Shown: piece by piece, positions 54,779 to 64,000 of the stretch
Layout: the number at the start of each line of letters is the position of its first letter
Numbering within the stretch: position 1 is the first letter of the stretch
Assembly: GCA_016869075.1 (NCBI GenBank)
Contig: VGEY01000004.1
Location: 1-64,000, forward strand
From: Alphaproteobacteria bacterium
GTDB lineage: Bacteria; Pseudomonadota; Alphaproteobacteria; Paracaedibacterales; VGCI01
Length of the DNA: 64,000 nt
Reading direction: 5' to 3'
Made by a program: the position numbers and the translations under genes
Notes under the pieces: generated by a model
What the model was told of the DNA's origin: nothing
Seen by the model: only the letters and a program-made list of their open reading frames with translations
Databases searched by the model: none

Positions 54779-55675
54779 TTAGCTCCCATTTTTCTTATAT
54801 TTTTTCCGACCAAACTGCGGGGACAACCATTGGTGAGATAGGGGTAGAATAATGTAAATTAATGCAACGACAAAGGCATATTTTATAAGTCCAAGCACCC
54901 ACATAAGAAGCATTGATCCCTCTCTTGCTCCTGGGAAAAACCAAACAAAGCCCCCTAGAATACTAAGAAAGAAGATGATGGAAGGAACTGATAATGGCTG
55001 AACTTTCATTGGCAACAAGAAGCCGTGCGCACGAAAGGAGAGAGAAATTCCATATCCACCTAATGCCCCTAAAGCCATAATAACCATAGCTGGCACAGGT
55101 AACGAAAAAGAAACAATGAAATAAACTAAAGCACAAAAACTTACAACAGCTCCATAGGTTGCCATGCGCCCTGAAAACCACTGAGAACTAAAGGTCTGAA
55201 AGAAACGACTTCTATAACACCAAAGGGTAAAACCACCCAATATAAAGCCGCCAACTATGTCAGAGACATTATGGACACCCAGATATAATCGAGAAATCAT
55301 CATCATGAGAAGAAGGGCACCCGCAATTATCCAGAGTCTTTTAGAATTTATAGTTAAACAAAGCATCCCCCAAAAAGCAGTTGCAACGTAAACATCACCA
55401 CTTGGAAACCCAAATGGATCATGAACAGGAACCAGATGAAAAATTTCAGGTGGTCTTGGAATTAAAAACAAATTTTTAAGAGTGCAACTTAAAAGAGTTG
55501 TAAAGGGAACTAAAAAACCTAAGTCCCAAAAAAGGCGATCTTGCGTATGACGCCAATACCCTACAGAAATCAAAAGAATATAAAATGCATCACTCGCAAA
55601 GAAAGGGAATATCTTAAATAGATCTGTAAGAACTCCCGAGCGGAAGCTCATGACCCAAAAAAAAAGCTCATTCAT
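54779..55675 (-). CDS. PAP2-superfamily membrane phosphatase-like protein, PSGD variant
   Basis: The 298-residue multi-pass protein has the three PAP2 motifs: KNLFLIPRP (KX6RP), FPSGD in place of PSGH, and SRLYLGVHNVSD (SRX5HX3D). Loss of the motif-2 histidine, the general acid of family enzymes, suggests altered or lost phosphatase activity. Additional helices extend the C-terminus. It overlaps the upstream PAP2 gene by 8 bp. Confidence 0.85.
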   Translation of the reverse strand: MNELFFWVMSFRSGVLTDLFKIFPFFASDAFYILLISVGYWRHTQDRLFWDLGFLVPFTTLLSCTLKNLFLIPRPPEIFHLVPVHDPFGFPSGDVYVATAFWGMLCLTINSKRLWIIAGALLLMMMISRLYLGVHNVSDIVGGFILGGFTLWCYRSRFFQTFSSQWFSGRMATYGAVVSFCALVYFIVSFSLPVPAMVIMALGALGGYGISLSFRAHGFLLPMKVQPLSVPSIIFFLSILGGFVWFFPGAREGSMLLMWVLGLIKYAFVVALIYIILPLSHQWLSPQFGRKKYKKNGS

Positions 55676-56306
55676 TTTCTAATTTTTTTTGACAACTCTG
55701 AAAGTGTAACCACCAAATCATCGCAAAGGCAATGAGTCCCCCAAATATGTATTGAACATACGTTGAAATACCCACGCGATAGTTAATAACTCCCATCATT
55801 AAACCACAAATCGGAATAAGACAAACTCCCACATATGCCGGATTTTTTTGAATAAAAGGCCGCCGAATAATATGGTTAAAAATATAAAGAACACATATGC
55901 CAACACCTATTGCACCCACATTATCTACAAAACTATGGTATCCTTCATGAATCAGCCCAAAGAAAATAGCTGATAAGAGAAAGGGAATACTTAAGCGCAA
56001 TGCTCGATGTGAATACCTCAAAAATAACCACCCATAAAAAATAAAGGAGACTTGCATATGACCACTCGGAAAGGCATACCCCTGCACTCCAATAGCGGGG
56101 TTTAAAGGAACAAGAAATAATGATTTTAAAAAGGTATTTAATATAACACTAAAGAGAACCAACAGGCAGGCATATCTCCAGATAAAAACTTCCCCTGAAG
56201 GATATTTCTTTTCCTTGGATATTTCTGAAACAAGACCATAGAGGAGGAGAGGAACAATTATATACGCCTGGCTAAAAAGTAAAATTCCTTTAACGAAGCT
56301 CTCCAT
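55668..56306 (-). CDS. PAP2-superfamily membrane phosphatase-like protein, motif 1/3 variant
   Basis: The 212-residue multi-pass protein keeps FPSGH (motif 2) but has KSLFLVPLN for motif 1 (RP lost) and GLIHEGYHSFVDN for motif 3 (SR lost, HxxxD kept). Its defects are at different positions from those of the overlapping downstream gene. A heteromeric enzyme would combine intact motifs; that is speculation. It starts 2 bp after the recJ stop on the same strand. Confidence 0.82.
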   Translation of the reverse strand: MESFVKGILLFSQAYIIVPLLLYGLVSEISKEKKYPSGEVFIWRYACLLVLFSVILNTFLKSLFLVPLNPAIGVQGYAFPSGHMQVSFIFYGWLFLRYSHRALRLSIPFLLSAIFFGLIHEGYHSFVDNVGAIGVGICVLYIFNHIIRRPFIQKNPAYVGVCLIPICGLMMGVINYRVGISTYVQYIFGGLIAFAMIWWLHFQSCQKKLENE

Positions 56307-56308
56307 TC

Positions 56309-58132
56309 TTATTCTCCCTGTAAGTCATTAATCTTTATAAGATCTTCCATATAGATTATAGCTTCTTTGCGCCCACCCCAAGTGTCAAGCTTTAATGCGC
56401 CAACCACATGAAATTGGTCGCCTTTCGATTTTAAAAGTGCTTGCCCTAAAGGTTGCTGTGCAACTCTAAATGCGAGTGCTTTCTGACGCACGCCATCCTC
56501 ACTCATAAGGGTACACCGCACATGATCAGCACCAAACACTTCTGCATACGCAATGCGTACATTTTGAATCATAAATTTTGGAGTAGGGTTGCCTGCACCA
56601 AAGGGTTCTAAGCAGCTCATACTTTCCAAAAATTCAACCGTTACTCCTTGTAAGGTAATACTGGCATCAATATCTAATGTTGGCTTAATAATTTCATCAC
56701 CTGCTGCTAGCCGGCGAAGGATAAAATCATAAAAGGCATCATACTTATGACGCGCAACCGTAAAACCAGCAGCCATAGCATGTCCTCCCCCATGAATAAG
56801 GAGACCTTCGTGATGTGCCGCATGCATTGCTGAACCTAAGTCAATCCCCACCATGGAACGACCTGACCCCTTTCCAACATCTTCTGTAAAGGTCGTGACA
56901 CAAACAGGGCGTGCATATCTTTCTTTTAAGCGACTGGCAACAATCCCTATAACGCCAGGATGCCACCCCTCACCCTTCACCAAAAGAATTGGCTTATTAA
57001 TAATTTCAGAATTTTCAACGAGTTTAATGGCTTCTGTTAATACGGTTGCCTCGATCTGTTGGCGGTCTCCATTTAAGGAATCAAGTCGGTGCGCAATGCG
57101 TCGCGCTTCCAAGTCATCGTTTGTTGATAGTAAGCGAGACCCCAAATGCGCTTCCCCCACTCTTCCCCCTGCATTGACGCGCGGTCCCATCACAAAACCT
57201 AAATGGTAGGCCGTTGGAGCTTCTGTAACACCTGCAACATCTGCTAAGGCGGCTAACCCCAAATTTTGTCGCCATTGAAGCACCTTCAAACCTTGCGCCA
57301 CAAAAGCTCTATTGAGCCCCGTAAGAGGCATAACATCACATACTGTCCCAAGTGCAACAAGATCCAGCAGATGCATCAAATCTGGCTCTCTCCGATTTTC
57401 AAACCAATTTAAAGTCCTCAGCTTGCGTTGAAGTGCAACCAGAAAAATGAACGATAAACCCGCAGCGCATAACCCTTTAAGGGATGAGTCCCCCTGATCG
57501 AGGCGGTTTGGATTAATGAGTGCAAAAACATCCGGTAAGGCTGGTTGCGCAACGTGGTGATCTATAACAATCACATCCAAACCTAAAGATTTTGCTTCCC
57601 TTAAAGGCTCAAAAGCAGTTGTTCCACAATCCGCCATAAGCAAAAGTGAGTGTCCTTCATTTTTTAAAGTTTGCATGGCTTTAACGCTAGGGCCGTACCC
57701 TTCTTCGATGCGATCGGGAATATAAACACGCGCCTCACACCCTAAAGCAGCAAAATAGCGCCGGAACAAGGCACATGACGTTCCTCCATCCACGTCATAA
57801 TCTCCAAATACTGCAATCTTTTCCTTCCGTTGCAAAGCTTCTATGACGCGCTCAATACCCTTATCTAAATCCTTTAAATGCGAGGGATCAGGCATCAGCT
57901 GCTTGAGTGTGGGTTCTAAGAAAGAAGGAATTTCTTCGAGATTAATCGCTCTATTAACCAATATTTGGGCAATCACTGGAGAGAGCGAATAGCGTTGGAT
58001 GATGGTCATCGTCTGACGATCATCCCCTGCATGTAGTTGCCAAATTTTTCCACTAATTGAAGGTTTTGAGTTAAATAATAATGTGGAATTTAAAGAAATT
58101 TGAGTATTTATGGGTTGCTTGAGAGCACTCAT
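56309..58132 (-). CDS. recJ: Single-stranded-DNA-specific exonuclease RecJ
   Basis: RecJ is a 5'-3' ssDNA exonuclease of repair and recombination. The 607-residue protein has the DHH phosphoesterase motifs FGDYDVDGGTS, LLMADCGTTA, VIDHHVA and the DHHA1-domain motif GGGHAMAAGF, then the C-terminal OB-fold region (SCLEPFGAGNPTPKF). Length is normal. Two PAP2 genes follow closely on the same strand. Confidence 0.96.
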   Translation of the reverse strand: MSALKQPINTQISLNSTLLFNSKPSISGKIWQLHAGDDRQTMTIIQRYSLSPVIAQILVNRAINLEEIPSFLEPTLKQLMPDPSHLKDLDKGIERVIEALQRKEKIAVFGDYDVDGGTSCALFRRYFAALGCEARVYIPDRIEEGYGPSVKAMQTLKNEGHSLLLMADCGTTAFEPLREAKSLGLDVIVIDHHVAQPALPDVFALINPNRLDQGDSSLKGLCAAGLSFIFLVALQRKLRTLNWFENRREPDLMHLLDLVALGTVCDVMPLTGLNRAFVAQGLKVLQWRQNLGLAALADVAGVTEAPTAYHLGFVMGPRVNAGGRVGEAHLGSRLLSTNDDLEARRIAHRLDSLNGDRQQIEATVLTEAIKLVENSEIINKPILLVKGEGWHPGVIGIVASRLKERYARPVCVTTFTEDVGKGSGRSMVGIDLGSAMHAAHHEGLLIHGGGHAMAAGFTVARHKYDAFYDFILRRLAAGDEIIKPTLDIDASITLQGVTVEFLESMSCLEPFGAGNPTPKFMIQNVRIAYAEVFGADHVRCTLMSEDGVRQKALAFRVAQQPLGQALLKSKGDQFHVVGALKLDTWGGRKEAIIYMEDLIKINDLQGE

Positions 58133-58410
58133 GTGAATCTTTTCCTCAATTCTTTCATGAAAATATTCTTATTGTATTCAGTACCATACCCCTGCTTTAT
58201 TAACAATCCTTTCCCATCTCTTCGCTCCTCCCTTAGCCCATACGTTGAGCTTGCTTACTTATTTCACTATTGCTGAAAATCTTAGATAATATTAATGTTG
58301 TGTTTTTAATGAAAGACCATTAGTGAGATAAGAGAGAATAAGTTATAATCACCTCAACTAGGCACTCAATAATATATCTTAAACAAGATAAACGGAGTTT
58401 AATATAAGTA

Positions 58411-59202
58411 ATGAGTAGAATCTTCACCGTATCAAACCAAAAAGGGGGTGTGGGAAAAACCACCACTACGGTTAATCTTGCAACAGGCTTGGCTGCGGTT
58501 GATAAGAAAGTTCTTATTATTGATATGGATCCTCAAGCCAATGCATCAACTGGATTAGGCTTTACTAAGCAAAAGCGGCTCCTTAACTCCTATGGCCTCT
58601 TGATCGGTGATTACACTTTCAATCAAGTTGTCGTCAAAAGCCCAATTCCTGGGTTATCCATCATTCCATCCGCTATTGATTTATTAGGTGCTGAAATTGA
58701 ATTGGTTGGCATGGAACGTAGAGAATATATCTTGAGAGACATCATTGCCCCCCATATTAAGATGTATGACTATATCTTCATTGATTGTCCACCTTCGATG
58801 GGACTGTTAACACTCAACTCCATGGTTGCCGCAACCGACGTTATTATCCCACTCCAATGTGAATATTATGCTTTAGAAGGATTGAGCTACTTATTGGGTT
58901 CAATTCAAAAAATTCAGAAAACCCTAAACCCCCGCTTGTCCCTTTTTGGAATTGTCCTTACAATGTATGATCGTAGGAGCTCTTTGTGTGAAATGGTTGC
59001 TCGTGACGTTCGTTCTTATCTGAAAGAGAAGGTCTTTGAAACAGTCATCCCGAGGAACACAAAAGTTTCTGAGGCCCCGAGTCATGGGAAGCCTGCTCTG
59101 ATATATGATATAAAGTGCACGGGATCTCAAGCTTATATGTCGCTCGCGCGTGAAGTATTAATTCGTGATGCCCACTTAATGAAGGAGGAGAGAGTTGCAT
59201 GA
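58411..59202 (+). CDS. parA: Chromosome-partitioning ATPase ParA
   Basis: ParA is the DNA-binding ATPase that moves ParB-parS complexes. The 263-residue short (type Ib) form has the deviant Walker A KGGVGKTTTTVNLATGLAA, YIFIDCPPSMG and QCEYYALEGLSYLL. It lacks an N-terminal HTH, so autorepression by ParA is not expected. parB overlaps by 4 bp. TATAAT at 58344-58349 is a possible -10 box. rsmG/mnmG, the usual neighbours, are not in the window. Confidence 0.96.
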   Translation: MSRIFTVSNQKGGVGKTTTTVNLATGLAAVDKKVLIIDMDPQANASTGLGFTKQKRLLNSYGLLIGDYTFNQVVVKSPIPGLSIIPSAIDLLGAEIELVGMERREYILRDIIAPHIKMYDYIFIDCPPSMGLLTLNSMVAATDVIIPLQCEYYALEGLSYLLGSIQKIQKTLNPRLSLFGIVLTMYDRRSSLCEMVARDVRSYLKEKVFETVIPRNTKVSEAPSHGKPALIYDIKCTGSQAYMSLAREVLIRDAHLMKEERVA

Positions 59203-60077
59203 TGGAAACTGAAATGAAAAAAGCGCCCTTAGGTCGTGGGCTCTCTGCTTTGTTAGGCGAATCCACCATGATGGAAATTGAGATGCCAAGAACGGTTTCT
59301 TCTCTGCCAACGCATGATCTAAAGCCTGGAAAGTTTCAGCCTCGCACACGATTTGATGATGAGAAGTTGACAACACTCATCGATTCAATCCGTGAAAAAG
59401 GAATTATTCAACCTCTTGTTGTTCGCCCTTTAGAAAAAGATACAGGAACATATGAAATCATTGCAGGAGAACGTCGCTGGCGTGCTGCGCGTACCCTCAA
59501 CTTGGAACAAGTCCCCGTTATTATACGTGACTATAATGACCGCGAAGCCCTCGAGATTGCCCTTATTGAAAACATTCAGCGGGATGACCTTACCCCCATT
59601 GAAGAAGCAGAAGGCTACCAACGTCTCCTCCATGAATTTAATTATACGCAAGAAGAACTGGCGCGCTCCATTGGCAAAAGCCGAAGTCACGTGGCCAATA
59701 TGCTGCGTCTAAATCAGTTGCCAGACAATGTTAAGTCCATGATACAAGACGGAAAAATATCCGCAGGGCACGCCCGAACTCTTGTCAATACGGACAACAT
59801 TGAAGAAATGGTTCAAAACATCGTTCAAAACAATTTGAATGTGCGTCAAGCAGAGTTGCTCAAGCGTACGCGAAAAAATGATCCTCTTCTCGAGCTCCCT
59901 GAATCAAACCTCATGCACCAAGCAAAGATCGTAGAAAGTGAAATTGCAAAAATTTTAAAGCTTGATGCCTCTTTAAAAATCAAAAAGACCGGTGCAACCC
60001 TGACTCTTCAATTTAAAAGTTATGAGGAAATTGATGAGTTTGTGGACAAAGTGCGCTTAGCCTATGAAGGATATTAG
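59199..60077 (+). CDS. parB: Chromosome-partitioning protein ParB
   Basis: ParB binds parS and spreads with CTP. The 292-residue protein shows the ParA-interacting N-terminus LGRGLSALLGE, the CTPase motifs AGERRWRAARTL and LIENIQRDDLTPIEEAEGYQ, the HTH YTQEELARSIGKSRSHVANMLRL and a C-terminal dimerisation domain. It overlaps parA by ATGA. PopZ (26.9-27.5 kb) is its likely polar anchor. Confidence 0.96.
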   Translation: MMETEMKKAPLGRGLSALLGESTMMEIEMPRTVSSLPTHDLKPGKFQPRTRFDDEKLTTLIDSIREKGIIQPLVVRPLEKDTGTYEIIAGERRWRAARTLNLEQVPVIIRDYNDREALEIALIENIQRDDLTPIEEAEGYQRLLHEFNYTQEELARSIGKSRSHVANMLRLNQLPDNVKSMIQDGKISAGHARTLVNTDNIEEMVQNIVQNNLNVRQAELLKRTRKNDPLLELPESNLMHQAKIVESEIAKILKLDASLKIKKTGATLTLQFKSYEEIDEFVDKVRLAYEGY

Positions 60078-60091
60078 AGATCGGGCTTCCC

Positions 60092-62059
60092 ATGACCGAT
60101 AATATCTTATGGAGCCCTTCCCCGAAAGCCATACAAGCTGCAAGTTTGACTCGGTTTATGGATAAGCTCAAGCAAGATCGCAATATTACGCTCGCCACAT
60201 ATGAAGATCTCTACACATATTCCCTTCTACATCCAGAACAATTTTGGAAAGGCGTTTGGGATTTTTGCGCACTTATTTCTGAAACACAAGGTGAGCGTTT
60301 TCTCATCGATGCAGACAATCTTGAGAAAGCAAAATTCTTCCCAGACGCGCGTCTTAATTTTGCTGAAAATTTGTTGAGACGGCGGGATGATTCCATCGCT
60401 CTCACCTTTTATGGTGAAGACCAAGTTTATCAAACGCTGACCTATCAAGATCTTTATCATCAAACCATTCAATTAGCCCAGGTCTTCAAAAGATGGGGCA
60501 TCCAACCTGGCGATCGTATAGCAGGGTATTTGCCAAACATTCCTCACACTGTTATTGCCATGTTAGCAGCCGCCAGCCTTGGAGCAATCTGGTCTTCCTG
60601 CTCACCTGACTTTGGCGTTCAGGGTGTTGTGGATCGGTTTTCCCAAATTAAACCAACTGTTTTTCTCATGGCGGATGGCTATTACTATGGTGGAAAAGTC
60701 TTCTCCTGCCTGGATCGCCTTCCACCCATTCGAGATGCTCTTCCCTCCCTTAAAAAAGTCATCCTCATTCCCTACATCACTTCAGCACAAGATTTAAAAA
60801 ATCAAAATATAAGTCCCCAAATAGAAATATGGGAGGATCTTCTCACAGCGTCTCCTCCTGAGGCCTTCACCTTTCCTCAGCTCCCCTTTAACCACCCCCT
60901 TTATATTCTCTATTCGTCAGGAACAACCGGCGTTCCAAAATGCATCATTCATGGAGCAGGCGGAACGCTCCTTCAACATCTCAAAGAACATCAACTCCAT
61001 TGTGATATAAAGCCCGACGATAAAGTTTTTTATTACACCACATGCGGTTGGATGATGTGGAATTGGCTTGTCTCAGCGCTGGCGAGCGGTGCAAGTCTTG
61101 TATTATATGATGGCTCTCCCCTCCATCCGCATCCTGAATTTTTGTTTGAAATTGCAGAAAAAGAAGGCATCACCCTCTTTGGCACTTCTGCCAAATTCAT
61201 TGATACTCTTGCCAAAAATAATCTTGAGCCCCACAAGAAATATGCCCTTGCGTCTTTGCGCATGGTGACATCAACAGGGTCTCCTTTATGTGCGGAAAGC
61301 TTCGATTATGCCTATCGCGCCATCAAAAAAGATATGTGCCTCGCCTCCATTTCCGGTGGAACAGACATTGTTTCTTGCTTTGCTTTGGGCAATCCTATTG
61401 CCCCTGTCAGACGCGGCGAACTTCAATGCCGTGGCTTAGGTCTCGCCGTACGGGTTTTTGATGAAGCAGGCCAAGAAATCAGGGGGCAAAAAGGAGAGCT
61501 GGTGTGTACGCAACCTTTTCCCTCCCAGCCTCTCGGGTTTTGGAATGATCCTGATGGTGAGAAATATCACAACGCCTATTTCAAGCGCTTTCCCAATGTG
61601 TGGCATCATGGGGATTTTGTGGAACTCACGCCCCATGATGGCCTCATTATTTATGGCCGCTCTGATACCGTCTTAAATCCAGGCGGTGTGCGCATTGGAA
61701 CTGCTGAAATCTATCATCAAGTGGACAAAATCGAAGATATTCTTGAAAGCATCGCCATTGGCCAACAGTGGAAAAATGATGTGCGCATCATCTTGTTTGT
61801 CCATCTGAAAGGCGACATTCCATTATCTGACGCGCTTATTGAAAAAATTAAAGATCAGATTCGGCGCAATACCTCTCCCCGCCATGTCCCTGCAAAAATC
61901 ATTGCTGTCACAGATATTCCCCGCACGAAAAATGGAAAGCTCGCTGAAAGCGCCGTACGAGACACGGTGCACGGTGAGGTGAATAAAAATCACGAAGCCC
62001 TCGCCAACCCTGACGTTCTCGACCAATTTAAAAACCGCGAAGAACTGACCCAAGATTAA
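60092..62059 (+). CDS. Acetoacetyl-CoA synthetase
   Basis: This acyl-adenylate-forming ligase activates acetoacetate to acetoacetyl-CoA. At 655 residues it matches the acetoacetate-CoA ligase group: WSPSPKAIQAASLTRFM start, FAENLLRRRDDSIALTFYGED, the AMP loop YSSGTTGVPKCIIHG, GWMMWNWLVSALASGA, and the C-terminal PRTKNGKLAE with the catalytic lysine. The substrate call rests on the overall resemblance; a related short-chain acyl-CoA synthetase is possible. It follows parB by 14 bp. Confidence 0.9.
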   Translation: MTDNILWSPSPKAIQAASLTRFMDKLKQDRNITLATYEDLYTYSLLHPEQFWKGVWDFCALISETQGERFLIDADNLEKAKFFPDARLNFAENLLRRRDDSIALTFYGEDQVYQTLTYQDLYHQTIQLAQVFKRWGIQPGDRIAGYLPNIPHTVIAMLAAASLGAIWSSCSPDFGVQGVVDRFSQIKPTVFLMADGYYYGGKVFSCLDRLPPIRDALPSLKKVILIPYITSAQDLKNQNISPQIEIWEDLLTASPPEAFTFPQLPFNHPLYILYSSGTTGVPKCIIHGAGGTLLQHLKEHQLHCDIKPDDKVFYYTTCGWMMWNWLVSALASGASLVLYDGSPLHPHPEFLFEIAEKEGITLFGTSAKFIDTLAKNNLEPHKKYALASLRMVTSTGSPLCAESFDYAYRAIKKDMCLASISGGTDIVSCFALGNPIAPVRRGELQCRGLGLAVRVFDEAGQEIRGQKGELVCTQPFPSQPLGFWNDPDGEKYHNAYFKRFPNVWHHGDFVELTPHDGLIIYGRSDTVLNPGGVRIGTAEIYHQVDKIEDILESIAIGQQWKNDVRIILFVHLKGDIPLSDALIEKIKDQIRRNTSPRHVPAKIIAVTDIPRTKNGKLAESAVRDTVHGEVNKNHEALANPDVLDQFKNREELTQD

Positions 62060-62162
62060 AAATAATTACCCACTCGCACTCCCGAAACAAATAATATTAA
62101 TAAAATTTTAATTTGTTGAGGGTTAATGTAACAACAGAATTCATACTTTTGAGGAGCCTTAC

Positions 62163-62858
62163 ATGTATTTAAATAAAGTCACAACACTCATCATTGCAGT
62201 AGCAATTTCAGCAAGTTTTCACGTAAGCCACGCCGCTTTCCTCTGTCCCGACACGAAGGAAGTTGAGACGGCCATTGATGCCTTAGCCAAAGATGGCAAT
62301 GCGAACTTTGAAGGCCAGACTCTTTCCTTGGTCTTCGCGGCTACAACCAACCAAGATTATAACAATACTCTCATCAAATCTAAGGATGAGCTTCAACAAT
62401 TTCTTAAAACAAGTCGTGCAATGGCCAAAAGTGCTTCTATGAAGGGGACCGTCTATGCATCACGTCTCGATAACCCACCCCATTATTGTCCTTATAAAGT
62501 GTCGATTGGAACGAATCATGTGACCATTGCCTTAAGCGATAAGGAAAACGCGGCTCCCCTTCAATGCCCCCTCCTTAATACAACCAATATTGAGCAGCTT
62601 AAAAGGGAGGGCTTTATTATTGCCGGCGGTCCAAAATACACCATCTCCCCTGTCGGTGTGGCTGATAATCCAAAAATCATCACCAACAAAGAAGGGATCA
62701 TCAAACTCGAAAATACCTTTGCTCCCACCAAAGTAACCCTCAAGATAATCCCCATGAAGAATGCTAAGAAAGACGGAAGGTGTCTTTATCAAGTTTCCGC
62801 GATGATGGATCAAACACAAGCAACCACAGGGATTTTAGCCCTCGTCCCTGCTTCCTAA
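62163..62858 (+). CDS. Exported protein of unknown function
   Basis: Not recognised. The 231-residue protein has a clear signal peptide (1-24, ending SHAA). The mature part contains four cysteines (FLCPDTKE, HYCPYKV, LQCPLLN, GRCLYQV), consistent with two disulfides in the periplasm, and alternating strand-like segments. GAGGAGCC lies before the start. A terminator follows, so it is probably transcribed alone. Confidence 0.8.
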   Translation: MYLNKVTTLIIAVAISASFHVSHAAFLCPDTKEVETAIDALAKDGNANFEGQTLSLVFAATTNQDYNNTLIKSKDELQQFLKTSRAMAKSASMKGTVYASRLDNPPHYCPYKVSIGTNHVTIALSDKENAAPLQCPLLNTTNIEQLKREGFIIAGGPKYTISPVGVADNPKIITNKEGIIKLENTFAPTKVTLKIIPMKNAKKDGRCLYQVSAMMDQTQATTGILALVPAS

Positions 62859-62882
62859 ACGACCGATTTATATGTGAGATCT

Positions 62883-62914
62883 GAGGCGAGCCGGTAACGG
62901 ACTCGCCTCTTTTA
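62883..62914 (+). terminator. Rho-independent terminator after the exported protein gene
   Basis: An 8-bp perfect GC-rich stem (62883-62890 with 62902-62909), with an inner CCG/CGG pair, is followed by TTTTAT. Confidence 0.88.
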
Positions 62915-62923
62915 TAAAAGACC

Positions 62924-64000
62924 TTAATCCCGCCAAAATGACGGCATAAAGAGCACGAGAATCGCCAACAACTCCAGACGCCCCAGAATCATCCCCACCA
63001 TTAAAATGCCTTTAGGCCCAATATCTAAATGCGCAAAAGACCCGAGGGGACCAATCAGAGGCGTCAGCCCGGATCCCAAGTTCCCCAGAGCAGATGCAGC
63101 ACCGGATAAGCTGGTGATAAAATCGAGCCCAAAAATAGAAAGCCCACCTGTTAGGAGAATGAGGCAAAAACCATAAAGGGTAATGAACGTAAAAACAGAC
63201 GTCGAAATATTCTCAGAGATTTTTTGGTTTTGATAGGTTGGGAGATAAATCCCATGGGGGCGTCGCAATTGGCGCATATGGCTTAACGCAACAGCAAACA
63301 AAACTTGAAAGCGGAATATTTTAATTCCGCCCGCCGTGGACCCCGTACATCCTCCAATGAGGCTTAAGACAAAAAACAGCACAAGGGGAAATGTTCCCCA
63401 CAAGGTATAGTCATCCGTGGTAAAGCCAGTTGATGTAATCACCGATATCACAGCAAACGACGCATGCCGCAGGCTCCCCAAGAAGGTCATGTTTTGATGG
63501 ATCATGAGCCAGCAAGACCCCAACAAAGAGGCAATTCCAATAATGCCCAAATAAACCCGCAGCTGGCTATCCAGCCACACAGCTTTATAATTGCGGTGCC
63601 ATATCTTGACAAACAAAAGAAACGTCATACCGCCGATGATCATAAACAACATCAAAATCAATTCGATGGTAAAATTATGAAACGCCCCCACTGACAAATC
63701 TTTGGTGCTCAAGCCCCCTGTTGAAACCGTTGCCATGGAATGGCAAATGGCATCAAACCAATTCATGCCAGCGAGATGAAGCAAAATGGTGCAGGTGAGC
63801 GTGAAAAGGCAATACACAGAAATAATGGCCGAGGCAATTTGAGAAACGCGCGGTAAAATGCGCTCTGATCGGTCAGAAAATTCTGTGCGAAAGAGTTGCA
63901 TGCCTCCGATCCGTAAGATTGGCAAAATGGTCATGGCCATCACGATAATTCCGGTCCCGCCTAACCATTGGAGAAGCGCGCGCCACAAAAGAATCCCTTT
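62924..64000 (-). CDS. trkH: Trk-type potassium uptake protein TrkH (N-terminus beyond window end)
   Basis: TrkH forms the K+-conducting membrane part of the Trk system, gated by TrkA. The frame stays open to the window edge (KGILLWRALLQWLGG...), so about 120 N-terminal residues are missing. Visible landmarks are WLGGTGIIVMAMTILPILRIGGMQLFRTE, the selectivity-loop segments MATVSTGGLSTKDL, VITSTGFTTDDY and GCTGSTAGGIKIFRF, and the final ASALGNLGSGLTPL. It converges with the exported-protein gene. Confidence 0.96.
   Translation of the reverse strand, partial: KGILLWRALLQWLGGTGIIVMAMTILPILRIGGMQLFRTEFSDRSERILPRVSQIASAIISVYCLFTLTCTILLHLAGMNWFDAICHSMATVSTGGLSTKDLSVGAFHNFTIELILMLFMIIGGMTFLLFVKIWHRNYKAVWLDSQLRVYLGIIGIASLLGSCWLMIHQNMTFLGSLRHASFAVISVITSTGFTTDDYTLWGTFPLVLFFVLSLIGGCTGSTAGGIKIFRFQVLFAVALSHMRQLRRPHGIYLPTYQNQKISENISTSVFTFITLYGFCLILLTGGLSIFGLDFITSLSGAASALGNLGSGLTPLIGPLGSFAHLDIGPKGILMVGMILGRLELLAILVLFMPSFWRD

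Noticed and set aside
62210-62232. parS-like site near 62217 (TTTTCACGTAAG)
   Set aside because: Only a half-site of the TGTTTCACGTGAAACA consensus, and it is inside a signal-peptide coding region. No full parS was seen in the window.

Overview
The window is chromosomal DNA from an AT-rich alphaproteobacterium (by eye about 40% G+C, not computed). Lineage evidence is direct: a PopZ (DUF2497) polar organiser, a TimA/Tim44-like protein beside secB, MltA and an Smr protein, the block tatABC-serS-surE-nlpD-yajC-secDF, and a PIMT-rhodanese-TolC-PopZ run. Class II ribonucleotide reductase, several LuxR-type solos, a Fic protein, a CofE/FolC2-like ligase and a palindromic interspersed repeat recall protist-associated Holosporales/Paracaedibacter/Odyssella-type bacteria. 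That placement is inference.

Layout. 0-5.9 kb: 3' end of a proton-pumping pyrophosphatase, a repeat element, then a biotin-centred group (BirA, an apparently exported protein with a biotin-acceptor domain, a BPL_N-type amidotransferase-like protein), an orphan LuxR sensor domain and a HIT protein. 6-12.4 kb: hslVU and an RND efflux pair. 12.7-14.6 kb: an exported SUKH/SMI1-like protein facing an exported protein with an LHH-like nuclease signature, a candidate toxin/immunity pair. 14.9-25.4 kb: export and envelope block (secB, timA, mltA, smr, tatABC, serS, surE, nlpD-like, yajC, secD, secF). 25.4-26.7 kb: an AbiE-type toxin-antitoxin pair. 26.9-30.7 kb: popZ, tolC, rhodanese, pcm. 30.9-36.5 kb: tRNA-Cys, argS, a SPOR protein, nagZ, an M50 protease and a PCu(A)C copper chaperone. 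36.8-41.5 kb: nrdJ behind a pair of NrdR boxes, dps, mlaD. 41.4-44.7 kb: a FolC2/CofE-like ligase with an amidotransferase, and two overlapping LuxR solos. 45.3-48.8 kb: an autoregulated-looking fic gene, tRNA-Ala, cyaY and an ABC exporter.

48.9-53.8 kb is the most unusual part. A four-gene leftward group encodes the small (B12-binding) and large subunits of a glutamate/methylaspartate mutase, with the arginine-claw residues conserved at the spacing of the characterised enzyme, followed by two paralogous proteins of uncertain fold. Divergent from it is an ATP-grasp ligase. No methylaspartate ammonia-lyase is present in the window. I infer a biosynthetic route from L-glutamate to 3-methylaspartate and on to an amide or peptide, not the clostridial catabolic pathway. 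A LysR regulator follows.

53.8-64 kb: two overlapping PAP2 phosphatases whose catalytic motifs are degenerate in different places, recJ, parAB, acetoacetyl-CoA synthetase, an unknown exported protein and the C-terminal part of TrkH. Functional links: the RND pump probably uses the TolC encoded 15 kb away; PopZ would anchor the ParB-bound origin; SecB, SecDF, YajC and Tat form the export apparatus; NrdJ and the mutase both need adenosylcobalamin. I see no insertion sequence, CRISPR array or rRNA gene.
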